A stretch of 64,000 nt of DNA from Ruegeria sp. R13_0 (lineage in GTDB: Bacteria; Pseudomonadota; Alphaproteobacteria; Rhodobacterales; Rhodobacteraceae): the NCBI RefSeq assembly GCF_017743995.1, contig NZ_JAGHRB010000014.1, forward strand, positions 1-64,000. The letters run 5' to 3'. Both the position numbers and the translations under genes were made by a program. Positions 10,061-18,719 of this stretch are shown one piece after another; the stretch's first letter is position 1, and each line of letters starts with the position of its first letter. The notes beneath the pieces are model-generated. The model searched no databases. It was not told the origin of the DNA and was given only the letters and a program-made list of their open reading frames with translations.

Positions 10061-10133
10061 GAGGGGGCAGGCCTCCTCGCCCGGATTTCATCCGGTCTCA
10101 CCCCCAGAATTTTTTTCGCCAGAAGAAGGAGCG
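10061..10133. repeat. Interspersed hairpin repeat, copy 1
   Basis: This roughly 70-bp sequence contains an imperfect gaggggg...ctcctc stem, a perfect ccggat-ttc-atccgg hairpin, then a cacccc and T-rich tail followed by gccagaagaag. A closely matching copy lies at 29664-29733. Both copies sit between the 3' ends of convergent genes, here the dehydrogenase and the acyltransferase, so the unit may act as a terminator while also being a dispersed repeat. Confidence 0.8.
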
Positions 10134-10135
10134 GG

Positions 10136-11035
10136 TCAGCGCTTTGCCGTACCGCCCAAGGACATCGTGTGGTTTCGCAGCCACGCCATGAAACCGCGCG
10201 GGTCGCGTTCGAGCAGCTGCATGTCTTCGCCCGAGATCGGCTCTCCAATCACCGGGGACTGGGGCTTGTTGCAAGAGCGGACGATCTCATGCAGCAACAG
10301 GCCTTGCCGCAGGATCGGCGAGAGTTTGTTGGCAATCTGATAGGCGCGCGAGTTGCGGCCGGGAAAGTAGATCGGCACCACGGTCGCACCAGAGCGTCGG
10401 ATCATCTTGGCGGTGAAGACGTTCCATTCGCGCTCAATCGCTGGCCCAAACCAATCATCCGAGGACATCACAACGCCCGAGGGGAACAGGGCGACCACGC
10501 CACCCTCTTTCAGGTGGTCCATCGCTTTGGTCCGCATTTCAAGCATTTTGGCCTGCGCTTCGGGGTCATGCGGGAAAGGAACGGGGATCATGAACGAGGT
10601 CGCGGCCTCATCCAGACCAGTCAAAACCGAGCGGGTCAGGATACGGTAGTCGCTACGGACACGTCCGATCAATTCGGCAAAAATCATACCGTCGACCATG
10701 CCGTGCGGGTGGTTGGCAACAACAACGACAGGGCCGGTTTTGGGAATACGTGCGATCTGTTCCTCGGGCGTGGTGAGGGTGATCCCCATCGTCTTGAGCG
10801 CACCGCCCCAGAACCGCTGGCCGCGATACTGCTCGTTTTTCTTTTCGAATTTATTGACCATCCGCAGAATGGTCAGCTTTCCGGTACACCATTCGATGGC
10901 GCGGATTGCCGTCGCTGTCCAGGCATCGTCGAATGAATTGGCGTAGGTCAGGGTTCTACGGTCGTAGATCTCGCCCTGATCATCTGTCCCGTCGACAACG
11001 GGGCCTGTCTTGGTGTCGTGCGTTGTTTCCGCCAA
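10136..11035 (-). CDS. PlsC-like lysophospholipid acyltransferase family protein
   Basis: A 299-residue protein with the acyltransferase block NHPHGMVDG (about 108-116), which gives the His-x4-Asp catalytic pattern. Further blocks are FPSGVVMSSDDW (about 184-195), a Gly/Pro-rich GATVVPIYFPGRNSR and a late IGEPI. Members of this superfamily transfer acyl groups to glycerol-phosphate, ornithine or other lipid acceptors; the acceptor here is not evident. The acidic N-terminal 50 residues are unusual for PlsC. It follows ptsH by 40 bp on the same strand and may be the last gene of that operon. Confidence 0.82.
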   Translation of the reverse strand: MAETTHDTKTGPVVDGTDDQGEIYDRRTLTYANSFDDAWTATAIRAIEWCTGKLTILRMVNKFEKKNEQYRGQRFWGGALKTMGITLTTPEEQIARIPKTGPVVVVANHPHGMVDGMIFAELIGRVRSDYRILTRSVLTGLDEAATSFMIPVPFPHDPEAQAKMLEMRTKAMDHLKEGGVVALFPSGVVMSSDDWFGPAIEREWNVFTAKMIRRSGATVVPIYFPGRNSRAYQIANKLSPILRQGLLLHEIVRSCNKPQSPVIGEPISGEDMQLLERDPRGFMAWLRNHTMSLGGTAKR

Positions 11036-11075
11036 TTCCTGGTCTTCCCGTTCTTCTTGTCCCGGCGGGGTGGCT

Positions 11076-11345
11076 TTAGAACCCCTCGCCGAACTTGTCG
11101 TTCACAAGCGTTTCCAAGGCTTCTGCCAATGCCTCAGCATCCGGCCCGGAGGTCTCGACGTCAATAGTGGTTCCGCGCGAGGCTGCCAACATCAAAAGGC
11201 CCATGATACTGTCGCCTGATGCAGAAAGTCCGTCCTTCGAGACTTCGGCACTGGCATCGAAACCTTCCACCACCTCAACCAGCTTGGCCGAGGCGCGGGC
11301 GTGCAGGCCCTTTTCATTGATGATTTTCAAGCTTCGATTGGTCAT
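11076..11345 (-). CDS. ptsH: Phosphocarrier protein HPr
   Basis: An 89-residue HPr with phosphorylatable His15 in the GLHARASAK motif and the regulatory Ser46 in GDSIMGLLMLAA. His15 receives phosphate from enzyme I; Ser46 is the target of HPr kinase, whose gene lies in the same operon (12629-13099). Alphaproteobacteria use this incomplete PTS for regulation and often have no sugar-specific membrane components; none is seen here. It follows the EIIA gene by 16 bp. Confidence 0.96.
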   Translation of the reverse strand: MTNRSLKIINEKGLHARASAKLVEVVEGFDASAEVSKDGLSASGDSIMGLLMLAASRGTTIDVETSGPDAEALAEALETLVNDKFGEGF

Positions 11346-11361
11346 TTCAATACGTCCGGTC

Positions 11362-11754
11362 CTAGTCCAATGTCACATTTTGCGCATTGATGTACTTGCG
11401 TCCAGCCTCCATCGCGTGACGCACGGCGTCAGCCACGGGCAAGTGGCGACTTTTGGCCAGTTTGATCAGCATGGGAAGATTTGCGCCATACAAAATGCGC
11501 CGATCCTGCGGCGCGCATGCCTTGAGGCTGAGGTTCGACGGGCTGCCGCCGAACAGGTCCGTAACGATCACCACTCCGCCGCCCATATCAACGTCGTTAG
11601 CGGCGCGGCAGATTTCGGCCTGCTTTTCATCGCGGTCATGATCGGGTTCGATCGTAATCGCGACGAGGCCGGGCTGAGGCCCGACAACATGCTGCATGGC
11701 GGCCAGATACTCTTTGGCCAACCCTCCATGCGCTACGATCACTATCCCGATCAA
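11362..11754 (-). CDS. PTS EIIA component, mannose family (regulatory)
   Basis: A 130-residue EIIA-Man-type domain with the phosphorylation site His9 in IVAHGGLA and the family motif VTDLFGGSPSN (about 80-90). It accepts phosphate from HPr. Without partner IIB/IIC/IID genes it is probably a signalling protein, as proposed for the homologous ManX/EIIA of rhizobia. Its start overlaps the rapZ stop by four bases (ATGA), so the operon is tightly coupled. Confidence 0.93.
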   Translation of the reverse strand: MIGIVIVAHGGLAKEYLAAMQHVVGPQPGLVAITIEPDHDRDEKQAEICRAANDVDMGGGVVIVTDLFGGSPSNLSLKACAPQDRRILYGANLPMLIKLAKSRHLPVADAVRHAMEAGRKYINAQNVTLD

Positions 11755-12644
11755 TCCGGCCTCACATTCAATGCGCGTCGTTCCATCTCGCGGTGCCTAA
11801 TTGCCACCTGCTGCCCCCTGTCTGCAAGGGCTATCGCAACCGCCTCGGCCAATGCGACAGATCTGTGCTGGCCGCCGGTACAGCCGAAAGCAACCGACAG
11901 GTGGGCTTTGCCCTCGGCGCGAAAGGCAGGCAGCAGAAGGTCCAGCATTCCAACCACCCGGTCAAAGAACGGAGCGTAGTTCTTATCGGATTGGACATAG
12001 CGCGCCACGTCAGCGTTTCGACCGTCGGCGGCACGCAATTCCGGTCGCCAATAGGGATTGGCCAAAAAACGGCAATCGAACACCATGTCGAGGCCGCGCG
12101 GCAGGCCGCGTTTATAGGAAAAAGACTCGATCGAGACCGCAAGATGGCGGCCACCCTGTGGGGCGAACCAGTGTTCGACCTCTTCACGCAGCTGGTGAAC
12201 ATTCAGGGCGCTGGTGTCGATCAGGGTATCGGCAATTTCACGGATCGGGGCCAGCAGCTCTTTTTCCTGACGCACGCCGGTTTCAGGGCCCGCGTCCTTC
12301 GCCACAGGGTGACGTCTGCGGGTTTCCGAGAAGCGGCGCAGAAGAACCTCATCACTGCAATCCAGATAGAGGACGGTCAGGTCAACCTGTTCCATACGGC
12401 CCAGCTTGGCGGCCAGTTCGATGAAGCCGATGGTCGAGAAATCCCGGTTGCGCGCATCAATCCCCAACGCCATGGGCCGATCGTCCCCCGCGCCTTCCAG
12501 CAGGCGTGTCAGCAGACCCATGGGCAGATTGTCGATCGCCTCGAACCCCAGATCCTCAAGCACGTGAATAGCTGTCGATCGGCCTGCCCCGGACGGCCCG
12601 GTCACCAGAACGATCCGCCGTTGCGCTGTCATGTGCTGGTCCAT
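11751..12644 (-). CDS. rapZ: RapZ/YvcJ-family nucleotide-binding protein
   Basis: A 297-residue protein with a Walker A motif GPSGAGRST at 16-24, a mid-domain VLYLDCSDEVLLRRFSETRRRHP block and the C-terminal RapZ signature FGCTGGQHRSV. In E. coli RapZ binds GlmZ sRNA and targets it to RNase E; in alphaproteobacteria the gene sits with hprK and ptsH and its target is not established. Two starts are possible, 12644 and 12632; the second forms an ATGA overlap with the hprK stop, so translational coupling favours one of these closely spaced sites without deciding between them. Confidence 0.94.
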   Translation of the reverse strand: MDQHMTAQRRIVLVTGPSGAGRSTAIHVLEDLGFEAIDNLPMGLLTRLLEGAGDDRPMALGIDARNRDFSTIGFIELAAKLGRMEQVDLTVLYLDCSDEVLLRRFSETRRRHPVAKDAGPETGVRQEKELLAPIREIADTLIDTSALNVHQLREEVEHWFAPQGGRHLAVSIESFSYKRGLPRGLDMVFDCRFLANPYWRPELRAADGRNADVARYVQSDKNYAPFFDRVVGMLDLLLPAFRAEGKAHLSVAFGCTGGQHRSVALAEAVAIALADRGQQVAIRHREMERRALNVRPD

Positions 12645-13099
12645 TCCGGGTCTACGCGCCCCATTTTAAGCAATTGCATCAGTGCTTCGGCCAAATTGGG
12701 CACACCGGCGCCAAACAACAAGGCTACATAGTGCCCCAGCAACTGCAAAGTAACGGGTTCTGGCAGGCGGGCGGGCTGCTTCTGGTCCATGTCCAGCACA
12801 TAATCCAAAGCCACCGGGCCGCAAGGGGCAGCGCGTAACAGTCCGATGCCGCGCGCCTCGATCAGGCCAGAAATCTGTGGCTGTGCGTCGGCAATCACCG
12901 CACCCGCGTCCCGCCGCAGATTGACCCGGTCGTCGGCAACCAGATCGGCCCCAAGGGCAATCATGCGAAGGGCGAGTGAGGACTTTCCCGACCCCGAGGC
13001 CCCAACGATCAGAAGCCCCCGCCCCTGAACCGCGACACAGGTCGCGTGAACACAGGCGCTGTCTTTGTCCGCAATGTCTGAAAGCGTCTGACTGCTCAT
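12629..13099 (-). CDS. hprK: HPr kinase/phosphorylase, short alphaproteobacterial form
   Basis: A 156-residue protein containing only the C-terminal kinase domain of HPr kinase/phosphorylase. The Walker A motif GASGSGKSS lies at 33-41 and the HprK signature appears as IEARGIGLL (about 80-88). The N-terminal domain of the Gram-positive enzymes is absent, as usual in alphaproteobacteria. The protein phosphorylates HPr Ser46 and can reverse the reaction. It begins 3 bp after chvG, linking sensor kinase and PTS in one operon. Confidence 0.93.
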   Translation of the reverse strand: MSSQTLSDIADKDSACVHATCVAVQGRGLLIVGASGSGKSSLALRMIALGADLVADDRVNLRRDAGAVIADAQPQISGLIEARGIGLLRAAPCGPVALDYVLDMDQKQPARLPEPVTLQLLGHYVALLFGAGVPNLAEALMQLLKMGRVDPEWTST

Positions 13100-13102
13100 G
13101 TC

Positions 13103-14821
13103 CTAGACAGGAAGCCCCACGACGAAACGCGCTCCCAGCGGCTCCGAGGTTACATCGGCTTCGGTCGGTCGGATATTCTCGGCCCAGATCACACCGCCAT
13201 GCGCCTCGACAATCTGTTTCGAGATCGCCAACCCGAGGCCCGAGTTATTGCCAAAATGCTCCTCGGGGCGCTCAGAGTAGAAGCGTTTGAAGACCTTGGT
13301 CAGGGCCTGTTCCGGAATGCCGGGGCCTGTGTCCTCGACAACGACAAGCACGCGGTGGTCGCGTTGACGTACCCAGACACGGATTGCGTCGCCGTCTTCG
13401 CAGAAGGAAATTGCGTTCGTGATCAGGTTGACGAAAACCTGCGCCAAGCGCGCCTCAAGCCCATTGATCACGATCGGTTCGGCGGGCAGGTCTGTGGCGT
13501 ATTCAATGCCCTTGGACTTGGCATCTTCGCCCAGAAACTGACCCAGATTGTCCAGCAATTTCAGCAGATCAAAGGGCTGTTCGGCCTCTTTCACAAGCTC
13601 CGCATCCAGCCGCGAGGCGTTGGAGATGTCGCTGACAAGGCGGTCCAGACGCCGCACGTCATGTTCGATGACGCCCATGAGCTTTTCACGCTGATCGTCG
13701 CGCTTGACCATCCGCAGCGTTCCCACAGCGGATTGGAGGCTGGCCAGCGGGTTCTTGATCTCATGCGCCACGTCCGCTGCGAATTGTTCATTCGCGTCAA
13801 TCCGGTTGTAAAGCGCCGTGACCATGCCCCGCAGCGCCAAGCTAAGACGACCAATCTCATCGGGGCGTGCGCTGAGGTCCGGGATGCGAATGCGGCCCGG
13901 ATTGACGCCTGTACCCCGGTCCTTACCCATCTCGGCGGCGGCGGCTAGGTCGGCCAGAGGATTGGCAATGGTCGACGCCAGAACAAGGCTAAGACCAACC
14001 GAGACCAGCAGAGCGACAACAAACATTTGCAGAATACGCTCCTGCTCGCGCCGGGCCAGCGCGTCAATCTCACCTGCCGGTCCGGTTATGGCAACAGCTC
14101 CGACCGTCGCGTCGTTGAACACGATGGGAGAGGCGGCAACGATCACCGTCTCGTCCATCTCGTCTTGAACGGCCTGCACCTGCGTTCTGCCGCCAAGCGT
14201 ATCGGGGATGATGGATTGCACCCGTTGGGCCAGTGTCGGGGCCTCGTCAGTCGTTGACCAGTTGAACACCCTGGACACCCCGGTCCATACCGCATTCAAA
14301 GCGTCACTGATAACGGTGCTTCCGGTTTGGATGTCCGCCTCCGATTGCAGGATGGTCGACAGATCCACAGCAACTGAGGCACCACGCGTCCAGCCGATCA
14401 ACGTGCCGCTTGCATCGTAGACGAAAACTTCGCCACCTTCTGGTAGGCTTAACCCTGCCAGAGTGTCACCCACATCCAGCACCCGCGGATTCTGAGCGCC
14501 CGCGGCTGCGTTCTGACGAATCTGAGCCTCGAACACGTTGCTAACCAGCTGCGCGTCGCCCATGAGGTTGCGCGCGGTTTGCTGAACCTGTTCCTTCCGG
14601 GAATCGTCCAGATACAAAAGCCCGGTTACCAGAATGACCAGGGCGATCAGGTTGAAGGTGACGATCTTGCGTGCCAAAGGCGAGCCGCGCAGAGAAAACA
14701 GGTTCCTCCGCGACCGCTTTTCTCGCAGTTCGGCAGACTCGGGGTCTTGCGGGATAACCCAGTCATCCCCGATGACGACATCACCGTCGTGCAGCTCGTC
14801 AGATTGGTCAGTGTCACGCAC
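13103..14821 (-). CDS. chvG: Sensor histidine kinase ChvG
   Basis: This 572-residue kinase has an acidic cytoplasmic N-terminus, a first transmembrane helix (about 52-71), a long periplasmic sensor domain with the ChvG-specific RNLMGDAQLVSNVFEAQIR stretch, a second helix (about 264-284), a HAMP region and a HisKA domain with His353 in DVAHEIKNPL. The ATPase domain carries N-box NLITNAISF, EDTGPGIP and GLGLAISKQIVEAHGG. In Agrobacterium and Sinorhizobium, ChvG responds to acidity and envelope stress and is held off by ExoR; here the ligand is unknown. It follows chvI by 32 bp in the same direction. Confidence 0.94.
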   Translation of the reverse strand: MRDTDQSDELHDGDVVIGDDWVIPQDPESAELREKRSRRNLFSLRGSPLARKIVTFNLIALVILVTGLLYLDDSRKEQVQQTARNLMGDAQLVSNVFEAQIRQNAAAGAQNPRVLDVGDTLAGLSLPEGGEVFVYDASGTLIGWTRGASVAVDLSTILQSEADIQTGSTVISDALNAVWTGVSRVFNWSTTDEAPTLAQRVQSIIPDTLGGRTQVQAVQDEMDETVIVAASPIVFNDATVGAVAITGPAGEIDALARREQERILQMFVVALLVSVGLSLVLASTIANPLADLAAAAEMGKDRGTGVNPGRIRIPDLSARPDEIGRLSLALRGMVTALYNRIDANEQFAADVAHEIKNPLASLQSAVGTLRMVKRDDQREKLMGVIEHDVRRLDRLVSDISNASRLDAELVKEAEQPFDLLKLLDNLGQFLGEDAKSKGIEYATDLPAEPIVINGLEARLAQVFVNLITNAISFCEDGDAIRVWVRQRDHRVLVVVEDTGPGIPEQALTKVFKRFYSERPEEHFGNNSGLGLAISKQIVEAHGGVIWAENIRPTEADVTSEPLGARFVVGLPV

Positions 14822-14853
14822 GGGACCACAATACCTTCAAACGGGGCGCGTGC

Positions 14854-15558
14854 CTATTCTTCGTTGTAGCGGTAGCCGATACCATAGAGCGTCTCGATAG
14901 CCGAGAACTCAGGATCAGCGGCGCGCATCTTCTTGCGAAGACGTTTGATATGGCTGTCGATGGTGCGGTCGTCGACATAGACCTGATCGTCATAGGCCAC
15001 ATCCATCAGCTGGTCGCGGCTTTTGACGAAGCCAGGGCGCTGCGCCAGGGCCTGCAGAAGCAGAAACTCGGTCACAGTCAGTGAAACATCATTACCCTTC
15101 CAGGTCACCGCATGGCGCAGCGGGTCCATCCGCAACTCACCACGTTCCATGACCTTCGCATCACCGGTGCTGACCGCGGTGCTATCGCCCTCGGTGGCTT
15201 CCTGACGACGCAGCAAGGCGCGAATACGTTCGACCAGAAGGCGCTGCGAAAACGGCTTCTTCACATAGTCATCCGCGCCCATGCGCAGACCCAGAACCTC
15301 ATCGATCTCATCATCCTTGGAGGTCAGGAAGATCACAGGCATCTGGGTTTTCTGGCGCAGCCGCTGCAGCAGGTCCATCCCGTCCATGCGCGGCATCTTG
15401 ATATCCAGAACAGCCATATCAGGCAGCTTTTTGTTGAAAGCATCCAGCGCAGCCTGACCGTCGTTATACGTTTCAACCTCGAAACCCTCAGCTTCGAGCG
15501 TCATGGATACCGACGTCAGAATGTTTCTATCGTCATCCACCAGTGCAATCTTTGACAT
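14854..15558 (-). CDS. chvI: Response regulator ChvI
   Basis: This 234-residue OmpR-type regulator has a receiver domain with the acidic pair DDD at 8-10, the phospho-acceptor Asp52 in AVLDIKMP and the conserved Lys in LTSKDDE. The C-terminal winged helix shows [17 protein letters not shown] and [13 protein letters not shown]. The ATG at 15558 has an aggggtg sequence eight bases upstream; a GTG at 15567 would add three residues. It is phosphorylated by ChvG and controls envelope and carbon-related genes in related bacteria. It is divergent from pckA. Confidence 0.95.
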   Translation of the reverse strand: MSKIALVDDDRNILTSVSMTLEAEGFEVETYNDGQAALDAFNKKLPDMAVLDIKMPRMDGMDLLQRLRQKTQMPVIFLTSKDDEIDEVLGLRMGADDYVKKPFSQRLLVERIRALLRRQEATEGDSTAVSTGDAKVMERGELRMDPLRHAVTWKGNDVSLTVTEFLLLQALAQRPGFVKSRDQLMDVAYDDQVYVDDRTIDSHIKRLRKKMRAADPEFSAIETLYGIGYRYNEE

Positions 15559-15906
15559 TGGGGTCACCCCTATTCCTGCTCACATACGCAATAATACGCT
15601 TTTTTGTAGGATATTGTTGGCGGTTTTAAGGCGCCGAATCAATCCGTAACCACGAATCAAGCCATTCTTGCGGCAGTTCTGCGGCAAAAATGCCTTGCTG
15701 ACCGCAAAATGCTGCCGGGTTTTCCGACAGGAAATTTGTGATGGCGCTAAACCTGAACTTGGTTGCGCTAACTGCGTCAAAGCCTCCTGTTCATGCCCCA
15801 AATGACCATGATAAGAGGACGCCTGTCCGCCGGAGTCGTCCGGCATGATTGCCCCAAGAGCGCACCGGGCCGAACTGCCTCTGCGCCGCCACAGGAGAAG
15901 ACACAC
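15559..15906. promoter_or_regulatory. Divergent promoter region chvI / pckA
   Basis: This 348-bp gap contains no convincing gene. It holds AT-rich blocks next to chvI (aataatacgcttttttgtag) and, on the pckA side, two direct repeats gcgctaa at 15744-15750 and 15765-15771, 21 bp apart, in the contexts tggcgctaaacc and ttgcgctaactg. Two full helical turns of spacing suggests a binding site for one protein face. The pckA ribosome-binding site aggaga lies just before the ATG. Confidence 0.45.
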
Positions 15907-17505
15907 ATGACATCTGGACGGGTTAACCCGCAATTCCGCCTCGAAGATCAGGGCATAGAGGGTCTGGGCAATGTCTATTACAACTTCATGGAACCAGCGC
16001 TGATCGAAGAAGCGCTGAAGCGCGGCGAAGGCATTCTTGGCAATGGCGGGGCCTTTCTGGTCACCACCGGCAAGTTTACTGGCCGTTCGCCTAAGGACAA
16101 ACACGTCGTGAAAACCGACAGCGTCGCCGACAGCATCTGGTGGGAAAACAACGCCGCCATGAGCCCCGAAGGCTTTGATGCGTTGTACGAAGACATGCTG
16201 GCCCATATGAAAGGCCGCGACTATTTTGTGCAGGACCTCGTTGGCGGGGCCGATCCGACCTATTCGATCAACGTGCGCATGGTCACCGAGCTGGCCTGGC
16301 ACAACCTGTTCATCCGCCATCTACTGCGCCGCCCGGATCGCGAAGATCTGGATGACTTCACGGCTGACTTCACCATCATCAACTGCCCCAGCTTCCAGGC
16401 CGATCCCGCCAAGCACAATTGCCGCAGCGAGACTGTGATTGCACTGAACTTCGACCGCAAGCTGATCCTGATCGGCGGCACCGAATACGCGGGCGAGAAC
16501 AAGAAATCCGTCTTTACCCTGCTGAACTACATGCTACCGGAAAAAGGCGTGATGCCGATGCACTGCTCGGCCAACCACGCCGTTGGCAACCCGGTCGACA
16601 CCGCCGTTTTCTTTGGCCTGTCGGGCACCGGCAAGACCACGCTGTCCGCCGATCCGGCACGCATTCTGATCGGTGACGACGAACATGGCTGGTCGGATCG
16701 CGGGACCTTCAACTTTGAAGGCGGCTGCTATGCCAAGACCATCAACCTGAACGCCGAGGCCGAGCCCGAGATCTACGCGACAACCTCGAAATTCGGAACG
16801 GTGATCGAGAACATGGTCTTCGATCCCGAAACCAAAGAACTGGATTTCGACGATGACTCGCTGACCGCGAACATGCGCTGTGCGTACCCGCTTGAGTATA
16901 TCTCGAATGCATCCAGCAGCGCTCTGGGCGGTCATCCCAAGAACATTATCATGCTGACCTGTGATGCGTTCGGCGTGCTGCCTCCGATCGCGCGGCTGAC
17001 ACCGGCGCAAGCGATGTATCACTTCCTGTCTGGCTTCACCTCGAAGGTCGCAGGCACCGAGCGGGGCGTGACCGAGCCGCAGCCGACCTTCTCGACCTGC
17101 TTTGGCGCGCCCTTCATGCCGCGCCGCCCTGAGGCCTATGGCAACCTGCTGCGTGACAAGATCGCCCAGCATGGCGCAACTTGCTGGCTGGTGAACACTG
17201 GCTGGACCGGTGGCGCCTATGGCGTTGGCAGCCGGATGCCGATCAAGGCCACCCGCGCCCTGCTGACCGCCGCGCTGGACGGTTCGCTGGCCGATGCCGA
17301 GTACCGCAAGGACGCCAATTTTGGCTTTGACGTGCCTGTCTCGGTTCCCGGCGTGCCCGAGGTTCTGCTGGACCCGCGCCGCACTTGGGATGATCAGGTT
17401 GCGTTCGACAAGCAAGCCGAGAAACTGGTGCAGATGTTTGCGGAAAACTTTGAACAGTATATCCCGTTCATCGACGAAGACATCAAGGCCGTTGCCATCG
17501 GCTGA
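15907..17505 (+). CDS. pckA: Phosphoenolpyruvate carboxykinase (ATP)
   Basis: This 532-residue enzyme decarboxylates oxaloacetate to PEP with ATP, the entry step of gluconeogenesis. Motifs include [12 protein letters not shown] (about 57-68), the oxaloacetate region around [11 protein letters not shown], the kinase-1a loop [13 protein letters not shown] (about 235-247), the metal and phosphate block LIGDDEHGW and the NFEGGCYAK active-site stretch. The ATG at 15907, preceded by aggagaag, replaces the open-frame start at 15793. The divergent placement next to chvI-chvG and the PTS genes is conserved in alphaproteobacteria and suggests joint carbon control. Confidence 0.97.
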   Translation: MTSGRVNPQFRLEDQGIEGLGNVYYNFMEPALIEEALKRGEGILGNGGAFLVTTGKFTGRSPKDKHVVKTDSVADSIWWENNAAMSPEGFDALYEDMLAHMKGRDYFVQDLVGGADPTYSINVRMVTELAWHNLFIRHLLRRPDREDLDDFTADFTIINCPSFQADPAKHNCRSETVIALNFDRKLILIGGTEYAGENKKSVFTLLNYMLPEKGVMPMHCSANHAVGNPVDTAVFFGLSGTGKTTLSADPARILIGDDEHGWSDRGTFNFEGGCYAKTINLNAEAEPEIYATTSKFGTVIENMVFDPETKELDFDDDSLTANMRCAYPLEYISNASSSALGGHPKNIIMLTCDAFGVLPPIARLTPAQAMYHFLSGFTSKVAGTERGVTEPQPTFSTCFGAPFMPRRPEAYGNLLRDKIAQHGATCWLVNTGWTGGAYGVGSRMPIKATRALLTAALDGSLADAEYRKDANFGFDVPVSVPGVPEVLLDPRRTWDDQVAFDKQAEKLVQMFAENFEQYIPFIDEDIKAVAIG

Positions 17506-17513
17506 CCTGTCTC

Positions 17514-17535
17514 AAGGGCGCTTCGGCGCCCTTTT
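17514..17535 (+). terminator. Rho-independent terminator after pckA
   Basis: An 8-bp perfect stem (aagggcgc / gcgccctt) with a stable ttcg tetraloop and a short T-run lies 8 bases after the pckA stop. Confidence 0.9.
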
Positions 17536-17848
17536 CTGTGCCTGAACGTTCACCTTCCGGTTACCGAGCAGAAACAGCGTATACAAATGCGTTGTTCCGA
17601 AGTTTCCGATACGCTACAGTCGGTGCATTAAATTGGCCCGGGGCTTTTGCACCGGGCCAAATCTTAAAATAACCTTTGGGCAGCTCATGCGCGGACACTC
17701 ACACCGGCGAATTGGGCAACCTAATCACAACACTAGTCTATGTAGATGGGGTAAAGTGTCAATATGAAACCAGTCAGACACCACGGTGTTTGGACATATT
17801 TCCAGGTTTCGGCTTTGGCCAATTTGGCACGAAAATGACAGGTAAGAT
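17536..17848. other. Gene-free region with an isolated hairpin
   Basis: No gene is visible between the pckA terminator and 17849. The most notable structure is a perfect 9-bp stem at 17633-17660 (ttggcccgg / ccgggccaa, loop ggcttttgca) without a following T-run. The segment from 17720 to 17848 is AT-richer and probably contains the promoter of the winged-helix gene, whose ribosome-binding site is aggtaag. A small RNA cannot be excluded. Confidence 0.45.
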
Positions 17849-18139
17849 ATGACCGAAATCTCGAAACTCACCGAACTTCGCAAGCTCATGCAAAGCATGG
17901 AGCGCACACTGGGCCTTGAACAGCTTTCCCCGGTCGAGCGCGACATTTATTACGCGGCCGAAGAGCTATCGAAAGCCGACCAAGAAGTCCGGACATTCGG
18001 CTTGATCGAACACACTCTGGTTCAGAGCGTTTCGCGGCCCACCTTTTTCCGTGCGCTGAAGTCGCTGGTGGAAAAGGGTTATCTGTCGCAAAGCGGCACA
18101 GCCAATCGCGGACGGTATATCGTACATGCACCACGGTGA
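17849..18139 (+). CDS. Small winged-helix DNA-binding protein
   Basis: A 96-residue protein with a helical N-terminus and a winged helix-turn-helix: the recognition segment VSRPTFFRALKSLVEKGYL spans about 61-79 and the wing GTANRGRYIVH about 83-93. It resembles MarR/ROK-type wHTH proteins and small regulators of Rhodobacteraceae. No ligand domain is present, so it probably acts as a simple DNA-binding switch or an adaptor. It lies 33 bp upstream of a membrane protein gene in the same direction, suggesting a two-gene unit. Confidence 0.82.
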   Translation: MTEISKLTELRKLMQSMERTLGLEQLSPVERDIYYAAEELSKADQEVRTFGLIEHTLVQSVSRPTFFRALKSLVEKGYLSQSGTANRGRYIVHAPR

Positions 18140-18172
18140 CGCCGCGCCCCGGCAGATCAACGGCTGATCGAC

Positions 18173-18715
18173 GTGCGCAAGTGGGCCTCGGAAACTTTTT
18201 TTGCCTCTTTGGCCTATGTGATCGCATCCTTCCTCACTTTTGAGGTCCTGATGCCTTTGCAGAACTTGTTCTTTCCCGAATATCCAAGCCGGGCAAGTCT
18301 GCTGTTTCTGCCACATGGCGTGCGCGTTTTATCCGCGTGGCTATTGGGCTGGAGGGCGATCTTTGCCCTTCTTCCCGGTGTTTTCATCGTTTTCGCAGCG
18401 CTCGGCGGCAGCGATGTGTTCCTGCCAAGCCGTATTATGGCAATGGCAATCGCCGTAACCACGGTTCCAGCGGTCTTCTATCTCTGCAAATGGCTCGGCT
18501 GGGATCTGTTTCCACGCGCCGACCGCAAACCCTGCTGGATTTGCATCATGGGCGTCGGAGTTGTGACCTCGTTCCTGGTCTCAGGTCTAACGAATTTGGC
18601 CTTCGGCAGTGCGACCGCAGAGTACATTGCCTTTCTGATCGGAGACGTCTCGGGCCTGTTCTTCCTAATGCTCGGCCTCTATTTCGCGTTTCGCTTTGCA
18701 GACAAGCGGGCGTGA
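18173..18715 (+). CDS. Multipass membrane protein, possibly MASE1-like
   Basis: A 180-residue protein from a GTG start with five or six hydrophobic segments (about 8-25, 45-60, 62-78, 88-105, 122-142, 152-174). The region LLFLPHGVRVLSAWLLGWRAI resembles the MASE1 sensory membrane domain, which in other proteins is fused to kinase or cyclase domains; here no output domain follows. It is probably a stand-alone sensor or a transporter-like protein. It is likely co-expressed with the winged-helix gene upstream. The functional assignment is weak. Confidence 0.68.
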   Translation: MRKWASETFFASLAYVIASFLTFEVLMPLQNLFFPEYPSRASLLFLPHGVRVLSAWLLGWRAIFALLPGVFIVFAALGGSDVFLPSRIMAMAIAVTTVPAVFYLCKWLGWDLFPRADRKPCWICIMGVGVVTSFLVSGLTNLAFGSATAEYIAFLIGDVSGLFFLMLGLYFAFRFADKRA

Positions 18716-18719
18716 TCCG

